Shown here: in pieces, positions 37,516-45,459 of the stretch
Position numbering within the stretch: the first letter of the stretch is position 1
How the letters are laid out: every line of letters starts with the position of its first letter
DNA from: Geoalkalibacter ferrihydriticus DSM 17813
GTDB taxonomy: Bacteria; Desulfobacterota; Desulfuromonadia; Desulfuromonadales; Geoalkalibacteraceae
Length of the DNA: 64,000 bases
Reading direction: 5' to 3'
Assembly: GCF_000820505.1 (NCBI RefSeq)
Contig: NZ_JWJD01000001.1
Location: forward strand, 645,923 to 709,922
Notes under the pieces: model-generated
Databases searched by the model: none
What the model saw: the letters and a program-made list of their open reading frames with translations, nothing else
Told to the model about the DNA's origin: nothing
Position numbers and translations under genes: made by a program

Positions 37516-38811
37516 ATGAATTTCCATAAAATAGCATTGACCACTCTGGCAGGGCTGTTGTTGGCTTCCTGCGGAGGAAACAATAACAGCCTGTCCTCTC
37601 GCGGGGATCTGGTTGAGGAGCCGATTGAAAAAAGCACGCAAAGCATTTCTCAGCTTGATTCGGTAACGTCGGAAAATGGCTTGCAGGTTTTGACCGGCCC
37701 GGCCATTTGTGATGTCAGGGTTTTACAAATCAACTACCAGACCCCCGGTGCACAACCGGGAGAAATGAGCAATGCCTCGGCCGCGCTTTTTGTTCCCAAC
37801 GGAACCGATCCCGCCTGTCAGGGGCCCTTGCCGCTGGTCGCCTTTGCTCGGGCCACCAACCTCGAAAAAGCCCGCACCAATGCCATGGATCTTTCCGATC
37901 CTACAGCCATGCTCCTGATGACTTTTTTTGCCTCACAGGGGTACGCAGTAGTTGCAACCGATTATCTCGGGTATGCACTTTCCAGCTATCCCTATCACCC
38001 CTATACGCATGCGGACACGGAAGCAAGCACCGTAATCGATTCGATTCGGGCAGCGCGAAATGCTGCGCCATCACTCGGCTTGACATTAAACGGCAAGGTC
38101 ATGCTCAGCGGTTATTCTCAGGGTGGTCATGCCGCCATGGCAACACACCGCGCAATTGAGCGCGACTATGCGGATGAATTTAATCTGGTTGCAGCAGCCC
38201 ATCTCGCCGGGGCGTATCAGGTATCGCAGTCGCTGATTGACGGTGTTGAAAATCCGATCCTTGGCGTACAGTATTTTGTGCCGTTCCAGATTACCGCCTG
38301 GCAAAAAGTTTATGGAGATGTGTACGACACGGCGTCTGATGTCTTTAATGTCCCCTACGACGGCTTTATCGAAGAGCTTTTCCCAGTCGTGCACTATCCA
38401 GCCGATTTGACTCAACTCCCTGCAGTTGCAACTGTGCCTGCCGAAGCCAGGGATGAAATCTTTAAAGCCGATTATCTGGAGGACCTTGCCACTAACCCGG
38501 ACAATGGCACGACGATAGCCGCAAAAAAGCAGGATTTGCTTGGCTGGGATCCCATAGCTCCGACAAAACTCTGTAGTGGTTCGGCTGACCCGGTTGTCAG
38601 GTTCAGTCTCCATGCGCAAGCAGCCTATGACGATTTTCGTAGTCGTGGTGGGGACAATGTGTCGCTGGTGGATGTGAATTCTACGATCGAGGCACTTCAT
38701 GGCGATGTGCTGACGAACGACCCGGCAACCTATTACAAAAACTACCATAGTTCATACGAGGCACCGTTATGCACTTGGGAAGCGCGGAAGTTTTTTGACC
38801 AGTATAAGTAG
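37516..38811 (+). CDS. lipoprotein alpha/beta hydrolase (secretory lipase-like)
   Basis: 431 residues from ATG 37516 (AGGAGG upstream). Lipobox LASC at about residue 19. The esterase motif GYSQGG (nucleophile Ser) sits after the GYAVVATDYLGYALSSYPYHPY block that is typical of secretory lipase and prolyl-peptidase-like hydrolases; the His is probably in EALHGD. A lipid-anchored esterase or lipase of the cell surface is likely; the natural substrate is unknown. Follows the exported deaminase by 121 bp on the same strand and may belong to the module A transcript. Confidence 0.75.
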   Translation: MNFHKIALTTLAGLLLASCGGNNNSLSSRGDLVEEPIEKSTQSISQLDSVTSENGLQVLTGPAICDVRVLQINYQTPGAQPGEMSNASAALFVPNGTDPACQGPLPLVAFARATNLEKARTNAMDLSDPTAMLLMTFFASQGYAVVATDYLGYALSSYPYHPYTHADTEASTVIDSIRAARNAAPSLGLTLNGKVMLSGYSQGGHAAMATHRAIERDYADEFNLVAAAHLAGAYQVSQSLIDGVENPILGVQYFVPFQITAWQKVYGDVYDTASDVFNVPYDGFIEELFPVVHYPADLTQLPAVATVPAEARDEIFKADYLEDLATNPDNGTTIAAKKQDLLGWDPIAPTKLCSGSADPVVRFSLHAQAAYDDFRSRGGDNVSLVDVNSTIEALHGDVLTNDPATYYKNYHSSYEAPLCTWEARKFFDQYK

Positions 38812-39243
38812 ATAATTGCGAGAGAAAATCTGTGACTATATCGTTTTAATACCTGTATATCTGAGGAAAACATTTAAGACAGATAGCAGTCGATAACTCT
38901 AGGCAAATCAAGCCTTGCCTAAATAGAAAAAATTACCGCAAAGTCAAACAATTAGCCTGTCTGAGTGGAAATGGCTGATGTGATTTTCCCGTCAAAGTCG
39001 CTCCCGCCTTGCTGCCACAGCCAACGAGGATAAAGATCCGATTCTCCCTAGTACCCTGTAACCCATAATCTTTCTCATCTTGCTGGTTATTTTGCGCGCC
39101 AGCTGCGTTGTGATGTCCGCTGTTTAACTATGGCTAGGCTGCGAACATCATGCCTTGCCGGCACACAAAATTTCTGCGCAATCTTAAGAAATCCTTCGAG
39201 TTACAGGGTACTGGCAATCTCGTACATACTGCCGGCGCGCCAT
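38812..39243. repeat. noncoding stretch with 13-bp inverted repeat
   Basis: Between two convergent genes. AGTACCCTGTAAC (39050-39062) and its exact inverse GTTACAGGGTACT (39200-39212) bound a 163-bp segment without coding content. It could be a mobile-element remnant or a long hairpin acting as terminator for both genes. Confidence 0.45.
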
Positions 39244-41289
39244 TTACAGCGTGGGGAACAGCGCCTGCATTTTCGCCTTCATGGCCGGACTCAGCTGTTT
39301 GAACAGTCGGGCATTGTAGGAGGCATGGTAGGGAATGTCTTGAAGATCAACATGCTGGATGGATGGGTCGGTTGTGCCTGAGTCTGGATTAAGCGGGTCC
39401 CCGTCACGTGGTCGGGTCGGGTCTGCGGGGCCCAAATCCCTGCCATAGTATGTTTGATAGTTCTTGAAGTTTGGTTTCAGATCATTGCGGATTATCTGCT
39501 GGGTGGCAATAGCATATTTCCGTGAAGTGGCCGCAGGGGTACCCTCTTTCACCGCAATATCAACATTCACCGCTTCGATTGAAATGCTGTAGTCACTGTT
39601 CATAAAGATTTCAAAGGTGCGGAACTGCTGCGGGAAGTCACGCAAGGAGGAGGTTTCAACCTGCCAGAATCCTTTTTCAGGCTGATTTGCGTCAGGCGAG
39701 ACAAATGCCTTGATGGTATTAAAGTGACGATGCCCGGCAATCCACATCAGCAGGTTGGGTGTGTCCTGAAGCTTCGTAACCAATTCAGTGATCGTACAGG
39801 CATTGTCGATCCTGGCATTGGGATCTTCATCAGAAAGCCACCATTCCAGTTCAGTACCGATACCGGAAACGGCGATGGGGATATGGCAGGCAATGATCAT
39901 GAGTTGATCATTCTCCTGACCATCCGCCAACTCTGCCTGTAACCAGGCCCAGCGTGTTGCGTCCAGGAAACCGTGGCCATGAATATTGTAAGAACCATCG
40001 TCTTCGCGCTGGGTATCATCCAGCACGATGACTTTAAGCGGCACGTCTGACTTGGGTAAAAAACTGTAGCAGGCAAAACCGGCCTTTTCAGCATCGGGAA
40101 CCAGATAGAAATTAGAGTTGGATGCAACCAGGTTGAACCCATGCCCCTTGGGACTGGAGGTGGTGGTGGTCAAGAATTCCTGAATCCAATCGACTCTGCC
40201 TAAAAAACGCCGGTCAGGATCGGCCACAATCTGTGGTGGATAACTGAAATCTTCCACTTCGCCAAAGTTTATTACATTGCCAAAGGGAGATGTGCCATCA
40301 ATAACCCCCTGATAGTAGTGTTGATAGGTCTGATTATGGATGTTGTTGATATTTATCAGGTTCGGAAAGGTGGCGAGATCAGGAATCAACAGTTCATTCG
40401 GTGCTGACCAGACCGTATCGCTGGTGAACGTTTCGGCAAGGCCATTCTCATGAACCGGGAACGAACCGATCAAGAAATGATCGTGGTTGCCGAGGGTCTG
40501 GTAGAAGGGGATGCTCTTGTCAAGACCTGCGGCTTTGAACGGCTTTTGAAAATCAACAGTGTCGTCCCCGAAATGGGCGCCGGAACTGGGGATAATGACT
40601 TTACCGTCAATAATGTCGATGTACCACCTGACTTCGTTGTACATGCCGGTGTTACTGACATCACCCAATGAGATAAAGAAATCAAAAGGATCTTGCTGGT
40701 GCAGGGCGTTTGCCGTCTGAATGGCGGCATCAAAGGTCTGCGGGGTGTAGAGCATGACCCCTGAATAGATGGAAGTGTTGCTGCTGGATGCCGAATTTGA
40801 TCTCTGCAAATCAATAAACTGGTTCGGTGCTTCCTTGTCGGTCAAATGGATGTCGGTCATGGCAAAGAAATTGAGCAGCTTTGCCTCCTTGTCGACTAAT
40901 TCTGGATCGTAATCATCCGGCATGATATCTATCCGCTCCACGATCGGGAGCGGCCGATCCAGGTATTTCCACTGACCGTATCCCAGTTTGTCATAATCTT
41001 GAATCTGACGTAGTTCCTCCATCTTGAGTGCTTCACCACCATTGGGGCTTTCGCCCAAATCAGAAGGATAGGAGAACGAAATCATTCGCTCGTCGGTTTT
41101 GACCACCGTTGAGTCAATCGGATAGTTGGCGACCACGCTTGCGCTACCACTACTGCTGCCACAGCCAAAAAACATCGAACTTAGCGAAACACATGCGACG
41201 GTTCCGGCGGAAGCTTTGATGAAGTCGCGGCGTGTCACCTTGACGTTGAATGGTGATTCAATGCTCTTTGTTAGATCCTTGTCTGACAT
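39244..41289 (-). CDS. Tat-exported metallophosphoesterase
   Basis: 681 residues. Tat signal with TRRDFIKASAG followed by a lipobox-like FFGC (about residue 42-45), so exported folded and probably lipid-anchored. Metallophosphoesterase motifs: FFAMTDIHLTDKE (DxH), ISLGDVSNTG (GD), TLGNHDHF (GNHD), IIACHIP and WIAGHRHFNT (GHxH). It resembles the RPA4764-type long phosphoesterases. ATG 41289 has AGGAG seven bases upstream. Preceded on the same strand by the small protein gene and sigma-54 module B, 43 bp apart, hence co-transcribed. Dinuclear metal hydrolysis of a phosphate ester or nucleotide is expected. Confidence 0.82.
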   Translation of the reverse strand: MSDKDLTKSIESPFNVKVTRRDFIKASAGTVACVSLSSMFFGCGSSSGSASVVANYPIDSTVVKTDERMISFSYPSDLGESPNGGEALKMEELRQIQDYDKLGYGQWKYLDRPLPIVERIDIMPDDYDPELVDKEAKLLNFFAMTDIHLTDKEAPNQFIDLQRSNSASSSNTSIYSGVMLYTPQTFDAAIQTANALHQQDPFDFFISLGDVSNTGMYNEVRWYIDIIDGKVIIPSSGAHFGDDTVDFQKPFKAAGLDKSIPFYQTLGNHDHFLIGSFPVHENGLAETFTSDTVWSAPNELLIPDLATFPNLININNIHNQTYQHYYQGVIDGTSPFGNVINFGEVEDFSYPPQIVADPDRRFLGRVDWIQEFLTTTTSSPKGHGFNLVASNSNFYLVPDAEKAGFACYSFLPKSDVPLKVIVLDDTQREDDGSYNIHGHGFLDATRWAWLQAELADGQENDQLMIIACHIPIAVSGIGTELEWWLSDEDPNARIDNACTITELVTKLQDTPNLLMWIAGHRHFNTIKAFVSPDANQPEKGFWQVETSSLRDFPQQFRTFEIFMNSDYSISIEAVNVDIAVKEGTPAATSRKYAIATQQIIRNDLKPNFKNYQTYYGRDLGPADPTRPRDGDPLNPDSGTTDPSIQHVDLQDIPYHASYNARLFKQLSPAMKAKMQALFPTL

Positions 41290-41332
41290 GTTGATCTCCT
41301 TTTGTTGCAATTTAAGTTTATTTTGGCGCGAG

Positions 41333-41539
41333 CTATGCTCGACAGAGACCGGGATTCAGTTGTGCTGCAACCTCGTTGATGGCCTGTAATTTCAGGCCGG
41401 ACAGGAGGCTCAGTTCGGTTGTGGTCAGCACATAACCTTGCTGCATACAAGCCAACTCCAGTGACTCTTTAGCTGAACCACGAAATCGCTCATCGGTTAA
41501 AAGCCTTCCTAATACGCGTTCTACCGCTTCTTGGGACAT
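41333..41539 (-). CDS. small NHLP-clan-like protein, first gene of module B
   Basis: 68 residues starting MSQEAVERVLGRLLTDERFR and ending QLNPGLCRA; ATG 41539 follows AGGAGGGTGAC. The form (MSxEAVExVxGRLLTDExFR, acidic helical, hydrophobic LSLLSGLKLQ block) resembles small proteins of the NHLP / Franean1_4349-Os1348 group, recalled from memory, which look like leader peptides of modified peptides but often have no known modification enzyme. Two Cys (CMQQG, LCRA). The only intact copy in the window; broken copies are at 31301 and 43388, each behind the same promoter module. Role unknown; a regulatory or signal peptide is possible. Confidence 0.72.
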   Translation of the reverse strand: MSQEAVERVLGRLLTDERFRGSAKESLELACMQQGYVLTTTELSLLSGLKLQAINEVAAQLNPGLCRA

Positions 41540-41544
41540 GTCAC

Positions 41545-41835
41545 CCTCCTGCAATACGGGCTTGTCCAAATCCGGACACCATTGTCCGATAATTGGCTAG
41601 CGCACATAGATAGAGCGAAATCTATGCCAGATATGTCGAAGGTGTGATTTCAGTAGGTTAGCTGAATTAAACAAAAGAGAAATGTCCCGCAGGGGACATG
41701 CTGTCCAAATGGGGACAATTGGCAGAGGCTTGGAGCGAGGTCAGAATCAATAAAACAGCTTGCGGGAGGCCTTCAGCAACCGGGCGGCAGAGGATTTATT
41801 GTTGTTCGTCTGCTTAAAGGCCCACTTTTTGACCT
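41545..41835. repeat. ~290-bp duplication, copy 1
   Basis: Covers the ribosome site of the small gene, the third UAS, the sigma-54 promoter, the UAS pair and the 3' end of the activator gene. Repeated at 46893-47180 with scattered substitutions and a small indel. Same orientation. Confidence 0.75.
41563..41717 (-). promoter_or_regulatory. sigma-54 module B
   Basis: Read on the minus strand: sites at 41702-41717 (TGTCC-AAATGG-GGACA as seen on plus) and 41683-41698 (TGTCC-CGCAGG-GGACA), 19 bp apart; 54 bp to promoter TGGCATAGATTTCGC (41629-41615, GG-N10-GC); 36 bp to a third site TGTCC-AAATCC-GGACA (41563-41578); then 23 bp to the ATG of the small protein. All arms are perfect. Confidence 0.82.
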
Positions 41836-41967
41836 GCTGATTAACGGCAGCGAGGGAGAATTCTTCAGGGGAGAAGTTAAAATTGAGGGAAATACGCCCA
41901 TGGTCCAACTCGACATCGTTCCCTCCTTTGACATAAAGGATGATGTCTGCCCAAGCCTCACCCCTGT
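41747..41967 (-). pseudogene. 3' end of a NtrC-type sigma-54 activator
   Basis: The minus frame ends ...VKKWAFKQTNNNKSSAARLLKASRKLFY, stop 41747-41749. NNNKSSAARLL-ASRK is the Fis-type helix-turn-helix end of sigma-54 enhancer-binding proteins. Upstream residues WADIILYVKGGNDVELDHGRI and FNFSPEEFSLAAVN fit the linker before it, but the AAA+ and sensor domains are gone. It directly precedes the UAS pair of module B, so it is likely the remains of the regulator that bound these sites. Confidence 0.65.
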
Positions 41968-42405
41968 TCAGATCCCGATATCCTCATTCCATAAATCTGG
42001 CCGTTCGGCTATAAAATCGGTCATCATCCGGATACAGTGTTGATCCTCAAGAACTTCCAGATTGACCCCACGGGATCTGAGCCATTCTTCTTCTCCCATA
42101 AAAGTGAGATTTTCACCAATCACCACTTTCGGGATGCCGTACAGCACAATGGCGCCACTGCACATAGGACAAGGCGATAAGGTCGTGTACAGTACCGATT
42201 CCCGATAGACCTGAGCTGGTTGGCGGCCGGCATGTTCCAGGGCATCCATTTCACCGTGGAGGATCGCGCTCCCTTTTTGTACACGCCGGTTGTGCCCTCG
42301 CCCCAGGATTGTCCCGTTATGCACCAGCACAGAGCCGATGGGGATACCCCCTTCGGCAAGACCCTGCTGTGCTTCATCAATTGCGGCCTGCATGAATCTA
42401 TCCAT
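41968..42405 (-). CDS. nucleobase deaminase (yeast-type cytosine deaminase like)
   Basis: 145 residues, cytidine-deaminase fold. Zinc site: HGEMDALEH (His plus catalytic Glu) and TTLSPCPMCSGAIV (PCxxC). The strand ILGRGHNRRVQKG and C-terminal LTFMGEEEWLRSRGVNLEVL match yeast Fcy1-type cytosine deaminases more than guanine deaminase. It would convert cytosine to uracil. ATG 42405 follows AGGAGG. Next to preA and nupC fragments, it points to a former pyrimidine-use operon; it appears to be the only intact gene of it. Confidence 0.82.
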   Translation of the reverse strand: MDRFMQAAIDEAQQGLAEGGIPIGSVLVHNGTILGRGHNRRVQKGSAILHGEMDALEHAGRQPAQVYRESVLYTTLSPCPMCSGAIVLYGIPKVVIGENLTFMGEEEWLRSRGVNLEVLEDQHCIRMMTDFIAERPDLWNEDIGI

Positions 42406-42436
42406 GGTGATATCCTCCTTAGTCGTGTTGTACCGT

Positions 42437-42945
42437 TCACTCTGTAGCGAAATTCATAAAAATCGCTCCGGTCGGGCAGACATGACTGCAGAGCGAACAA
42501 CAGGTGCAGGCTGCGTGATCAATCTCAGGCAGTCCACCGTTCCAACTAATTGCCGGATAGCCACCATCGCGGCAGGCGATGTGACACAGGCCGCAACTGG
42601 TGCAGCGCTCTGCCAGCAGATGCGGACGGCTATCGTTGGTGCTCAATAGTTTCTCAAAACTGGTGGCCTTGTCCCGACAGCGACCGATGAAATCAGCCGG
42701 AGTGGTAAAGCCATGCCACCCCATGAACTCCCGCAACTCCTGCTGCATCCGGTCCACCAGACCGAATCCCCGCAGCATCACTTCAGTACCCACCTGCACC
42801 AGTGGCGCACCCAGCAACATGAATTCCACCGCGTCAAAACCGCTGGAAATACCACCGCTCGCCATCAGCGTATGCAGATCAAAACCGAAGAACGAAGGGA
42901 TGGTATTGATGGCGCAGAAACCGAGCATCCCTGCACGATGCGCGG
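42437..42945 (-). pseudogene. preA: 3' part of dihydropyrimidine dehydrogenase subunit A
   Basis: The frame gives LGFCAINTIPSFFGFDLHTLMASGGISSGFDAVEFMLLGAPLVQ in pieces typical of the C-terminal half of the FMN barrel, then two 4Fe-4S clusters CTSCGLCHIACRDGGYP and CTCCSLCSHVCPTG. The first about 240 residues are missing; upstream DNA belongs to nupC. A stand-alone 173-codon frame exists but cannot make a whole barrel. Uracil/thymine reduction was the ancestral role. Confidence 0.68.
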
Positions 42946-43311
42946 CAACACGCGCCAATAAAACAGCAGGGATGACAAGGCACTGATCAGCAGCACCAAT
43001 GGCAAACCGCGAAAGGCGAGGATATAAGCGCTACCTGGAAACGGTTCTGAAAACGGTAAGCTGCCTCCACCCAGATAGCCGAAGACCATGCTGGTACCGG
43101 CATCCGTTGCATTCTCAAGCGTCAGGACTACTTTGTTCAGCACCAGAAACAGGCTCTGGAACAATGGAACCTTAAACAAGAGGATGGCCAGCAGCAGTTG
43201 CAAAGCCAGACCGATAATGACCAGCCTCAGCGGAAAACGGCGGCGCTGCTCACTGATCAACTAGGCAAAGAGAATGAAGACGCCAAGGCCGAGAATTGGT
43301 TGGAGGGTCAT
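42946..43311 (-). pseudogene. nupC: 5' part of a concentrative nucleoside transporter, with nonsense codon
   Basis: From ATG 43311 (GGAG upstream) the frame reads MTLQPILGLGVFILFA, then TAG (43263-43261), then LISEQRRRFPLRLVIIGLALQ, VFGYLGGGSLPF, AFRGLPLVLLISALSSLLF, the first third of a CNT/NupC-type transporter. A Trp codon probably mutated to TAG in the first membrane segment. Near 42945 the frame passes into preA sequence. Both the stop and the fusion rule out function. It is the first enzyme-type gene behind module C. Confidence 0.65.
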
Positions 43312-43349
43312 TTGTATATCTCCGGTCTAAAATACAGACATTTGCTAGT

Positions 43350-43388
43350 TTATAGCGCGACGATGCACTTTACCGCTTCCTGAGACAT
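43350..43388 (-). pseudogene. remnant of a small NHLP-clan-like gene
   Basis: ATG 43388, 23 bp after the third UAS of module C, encodes MSQEAVKCIVAL then stop: identical in its first six residues to the intact protein at 41539, then lost. Ribosome-site-like GGGAGA lies upstream. Confidence 0.55.
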
Positions 43389-43411
43389 GATAATCTCCCG
43401 CAAAAGCCATC

Positions 43412-43567
43412 TGTCCAGATTCGGACAATATTGTCCGTACAAGTATCTTCAGAACATTGAATTGGCGAAATCCGTGCCAAACGTTAAGGCTTTATTTTTT
43501 CAGTGATTTAACATAATGCGGCGAGAAGGAGCTGTCCCGTTCAGGACAAATTGTCCCTTTGGGGACA
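43412..43567 (-). promoter_or_regulatory. sigma-54 module C
   Basis: Sites 43552-43567 (TGTCC-CTTTGG-GGACA on plus) and 43533-43548 (TGTCC-CGTTCA-GGACA), 19 bp apart; 54 bp to promoter TGGCACGGATTTCGC on the minus strand (43479-43465), the best sigma-54 match of the set; 37 bp to a third site TGTCC-AGATTC-GGACA (43412-43427); 23 bp to the MSQEAV start codon. Confidence 0.83.
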
Positions 43568-43667
43568 ACTTGCAGGTCATTGAGAGGGAAGAACAAGAAA
43601 AATGCCAGCAGACCCTCTGGATGGTCAGTATACTGAGTATTGAAAAAGTCCTTTGTCGACAGTTCGT

Positions 43668-43690
43668 TCAAAAACCCCAAGTGGGGCGAT
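43668..43690 (-). terminator. terminator after the CstA-family gene
   Basis: On the minus strand CCCC-ACTT-GGGG followed by TTTTTG, 12 bp after the transporter stop. Short stem, good T tract. Confidence 0.5.
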
Positions 43691-43701
43691 TAAGTCGCTA
43701 T

Positions 43702-45111
43702 TCATGGCGTGTGCGAGGTGAACGGCTTGACCCGCAGCAGAACAACCAGGGCCAATACCGCCGCAGCCACGCCAACCGGGTTGGAAAACTCGGGAGAGAG
43801 ATTGAACCCTATGGTTGCCTGGAGAATAAAAGAAACGGTCACTGCGGTCATGAACATGGCCGGAATCGTTGCGATCCAATGAAACTTGTCGCTTTGTCGC
43901 AGATAAATCGCGGCGGTCCAAAGAACCAGCATGGCCAGAGCCTGGTTACTCCAGCCGAAATAACGCCAAATGAGATCAAAATCCTGGGTACTGATGATGA
44001 AGGCCAAGACAAACAGCGGAATTGCCAGCAACAGTCTTTTGGCTGGCCGGACCTGGGACAGGTTGAATGTTTCCGCCAGGATCAAGCGACTGGATCGAAA
44101 GGCCGTGTCCCCGGATGTGATGGGCAGAATAATCACGCCCAGGATGGCGAGAAATCCACCCACCGGACCGAGCAGGGTCCGGCAGATCTGGTCTACTGCC
44201 AGAGAAGGCGTGCCGCTTTGAATGACCTGAAATAAAGCGTCCGGTCCATAGAACAGACTCATTCCGGCTGCGGCCCAGACCAGGGCGACAATCCCCTCGG
44301 CGATCATGGCCCCGTAAAACACCAGGCGTCCGCTGGATTCATTACGAATGCAGCGGGCCATGAGCGGGGACTGGGTGGAGTGAAAACCGCTGATGGCCCC
44401 GCACGACAGGGTAACAAAAAGCAACGGCCAGATGGGCAGGCCTTGTGGGTGCGTGTTCACCGTCACGTCCAAGTTCGGCAGAACCGGGGCATCACCCAGG
44501 GCCATGCCCACAAGCACGCCCAGGGTCATAAACATCAGGAGCGCTCCGAAAAATGGGTACAAGCGGCCGATAAGCTTATCGATGGGTAGGATGGTGGCCA
44601 GGAAGTAGTAGCCGAAGATGCAGACTACCAGAAACTGGACGTTCAGACCTGTGAGGTTACTTAATAGCTCGGCCGGGCTGAGAACAAACACCACGCCCAC
44701 GAGCAGCAGCAGCAACAGGGAAAAGAAACGCATCACCCTGCGGGCGTTCAGGCCCAGAAAGCCGCCCACCACGTCCGGAATGGACGCTCCCCTGTTACGT
44801 ACCGAAAGCATACCGCTGAAGTAATCGTGCACAGCGCCCGCGAAAATTGCGCCAACGACGATCCAGACCAGAGCTACCGGGCCGTACAAAGCGCCCAGGA
44901 TCGGCCCAAAGATCGGTCCAACCCCGGCGATGTCCAAAAGCTGGATGAAAAAGACCTTCCATGTCGGCATCGAGGCGTAGTCCACCCCGTCGGCCATGCT
45001 GGAACAGGGCGTCGGGCGGTTCGGATCCGGGCCGAATACCCGCTCAACCACCTTGCCGTAGGTAAAGTAACCCAGGACGAGCAGGCCGATGCACAACAGC
45101 AGAATTGTCAC
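43702..45111 (-). CDS. CstA-family (carbon starvation) transporter
   Basis: 469 residues with about 13 membrane segments. CstA hallmarks: FGPDPNRPTPCSSMADGVDY near the N-terminus, QLLDIAGVGPIFGPILGALYGP, GAVHDYFSGMLSVRNRG, SGFHSTQSPLMARC and ILPITSGDTAFRSSRL. The family takes up peptides or pyruvate. GTG 45111 is nine bases after GGAGG and is preferred over an upstream GTG at 45138. The short form (family CstA about 700) matches the clostridial/deltaproteobacterial type. It follows a decarboxylase fragment on the same strand, so it may once have imported the decarboxylase substrate. Confidence 0.82.
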   Translation of the reverse strand: MTILLLCIGLLVLGYFTYGKVVERVFGPDPNRPTPCSSMADGVDYASMPTWKVFFIQLLDIAGVGPIFGPILGALYGPVALVWIVVGAIFAGAVHDYFSGMLSVRNRGASIPDVVGGFLGLNARRVMRFFSLLLLLLVGVVFVLSPAELLSNLTGLNVQFLVVCIFGYYFLATILPIDKLIGRLYPFFGALLMFMTLGVLVGMALGDAPVLPNLDVTVNTHPQGLPIWPLLFVTLSCGAISGFHSTQSPLMARCIRNESSGRLVFYGAMIAEGIVALVWAAAGMSLFYGPDALFQVIQSGTPSLAVDQICRTLLGPVGGFLAILGVIILPITSGDTAFRSSRLILAETFNLSQVRPAKRLLLAIPLFVLAFIISTQDFDLIWRYFGWSNQALAMLVLWTAAIYLRQSDKFHWIATIPAMFMTAVTVSFILQATIGFNLSPEFSNPVGVAAAVLALVVLLRVKPFTSHTP

Positions 45112-45147
45112 CTGTTCAGACCTCCATAATACGACCACAAATACTGG

Positions 45148-45440
45148 TCAATTGTGCAATGACTGGGAGGAAATAAACTGTACGTCGGCCAACTTCTTGA
45201 TGGAGTAATGGGCCTCTTCTGAAACGTAGGCGATGGGCGGCAGGTCGGACTGGGCCTGTAAGACCTTTTTGCCGAAGTACATGCCGTGGTTGTTGCCGTC
45301 AGTGCCGCTAGCGGTGACAAAGCCCCAATGACCGTCGTCGAAACCAAACCGGGGCGCGAAATAGTCAACAACTTCCTGTTCAAAAGCATGGGAATTGAGC
45401 AGCAGACCGCTGGTTTTGTACGGGTTTTTTTTGAAAGCAT
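45148..45440 (-). pseudogene. internal fragment of a histidine-decarboxylase-like PLP enzyme
   Basis: A minus-strand frame (stop 45148-45150) reads KNPYKTSGLLLNSHAFEQE, VVDYFAPRFGFDD, WGFVTASGTDGNNHGMYFGK and AYVSEEAHYSIKKLADVQF, the PLP-phosphate-binding part of the enzyme, alignable with the fragment at 35491 (SGTDGNNHGIYFG) and extending it. No start codon: a TGA lies just upstream in frame. The lysine region is absent. Confidence 0.65.
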
Positions 45441-45459
45441 CAAATCAGATATAAAGCGC

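Noticed and set aside
43261-43263. TAG in nupC as a recoded codon (pyrrolysine)
   Set aside because: The gene is also truncated and fused to preA; no pyrrolysine context; a nonsense mutation is simpler.
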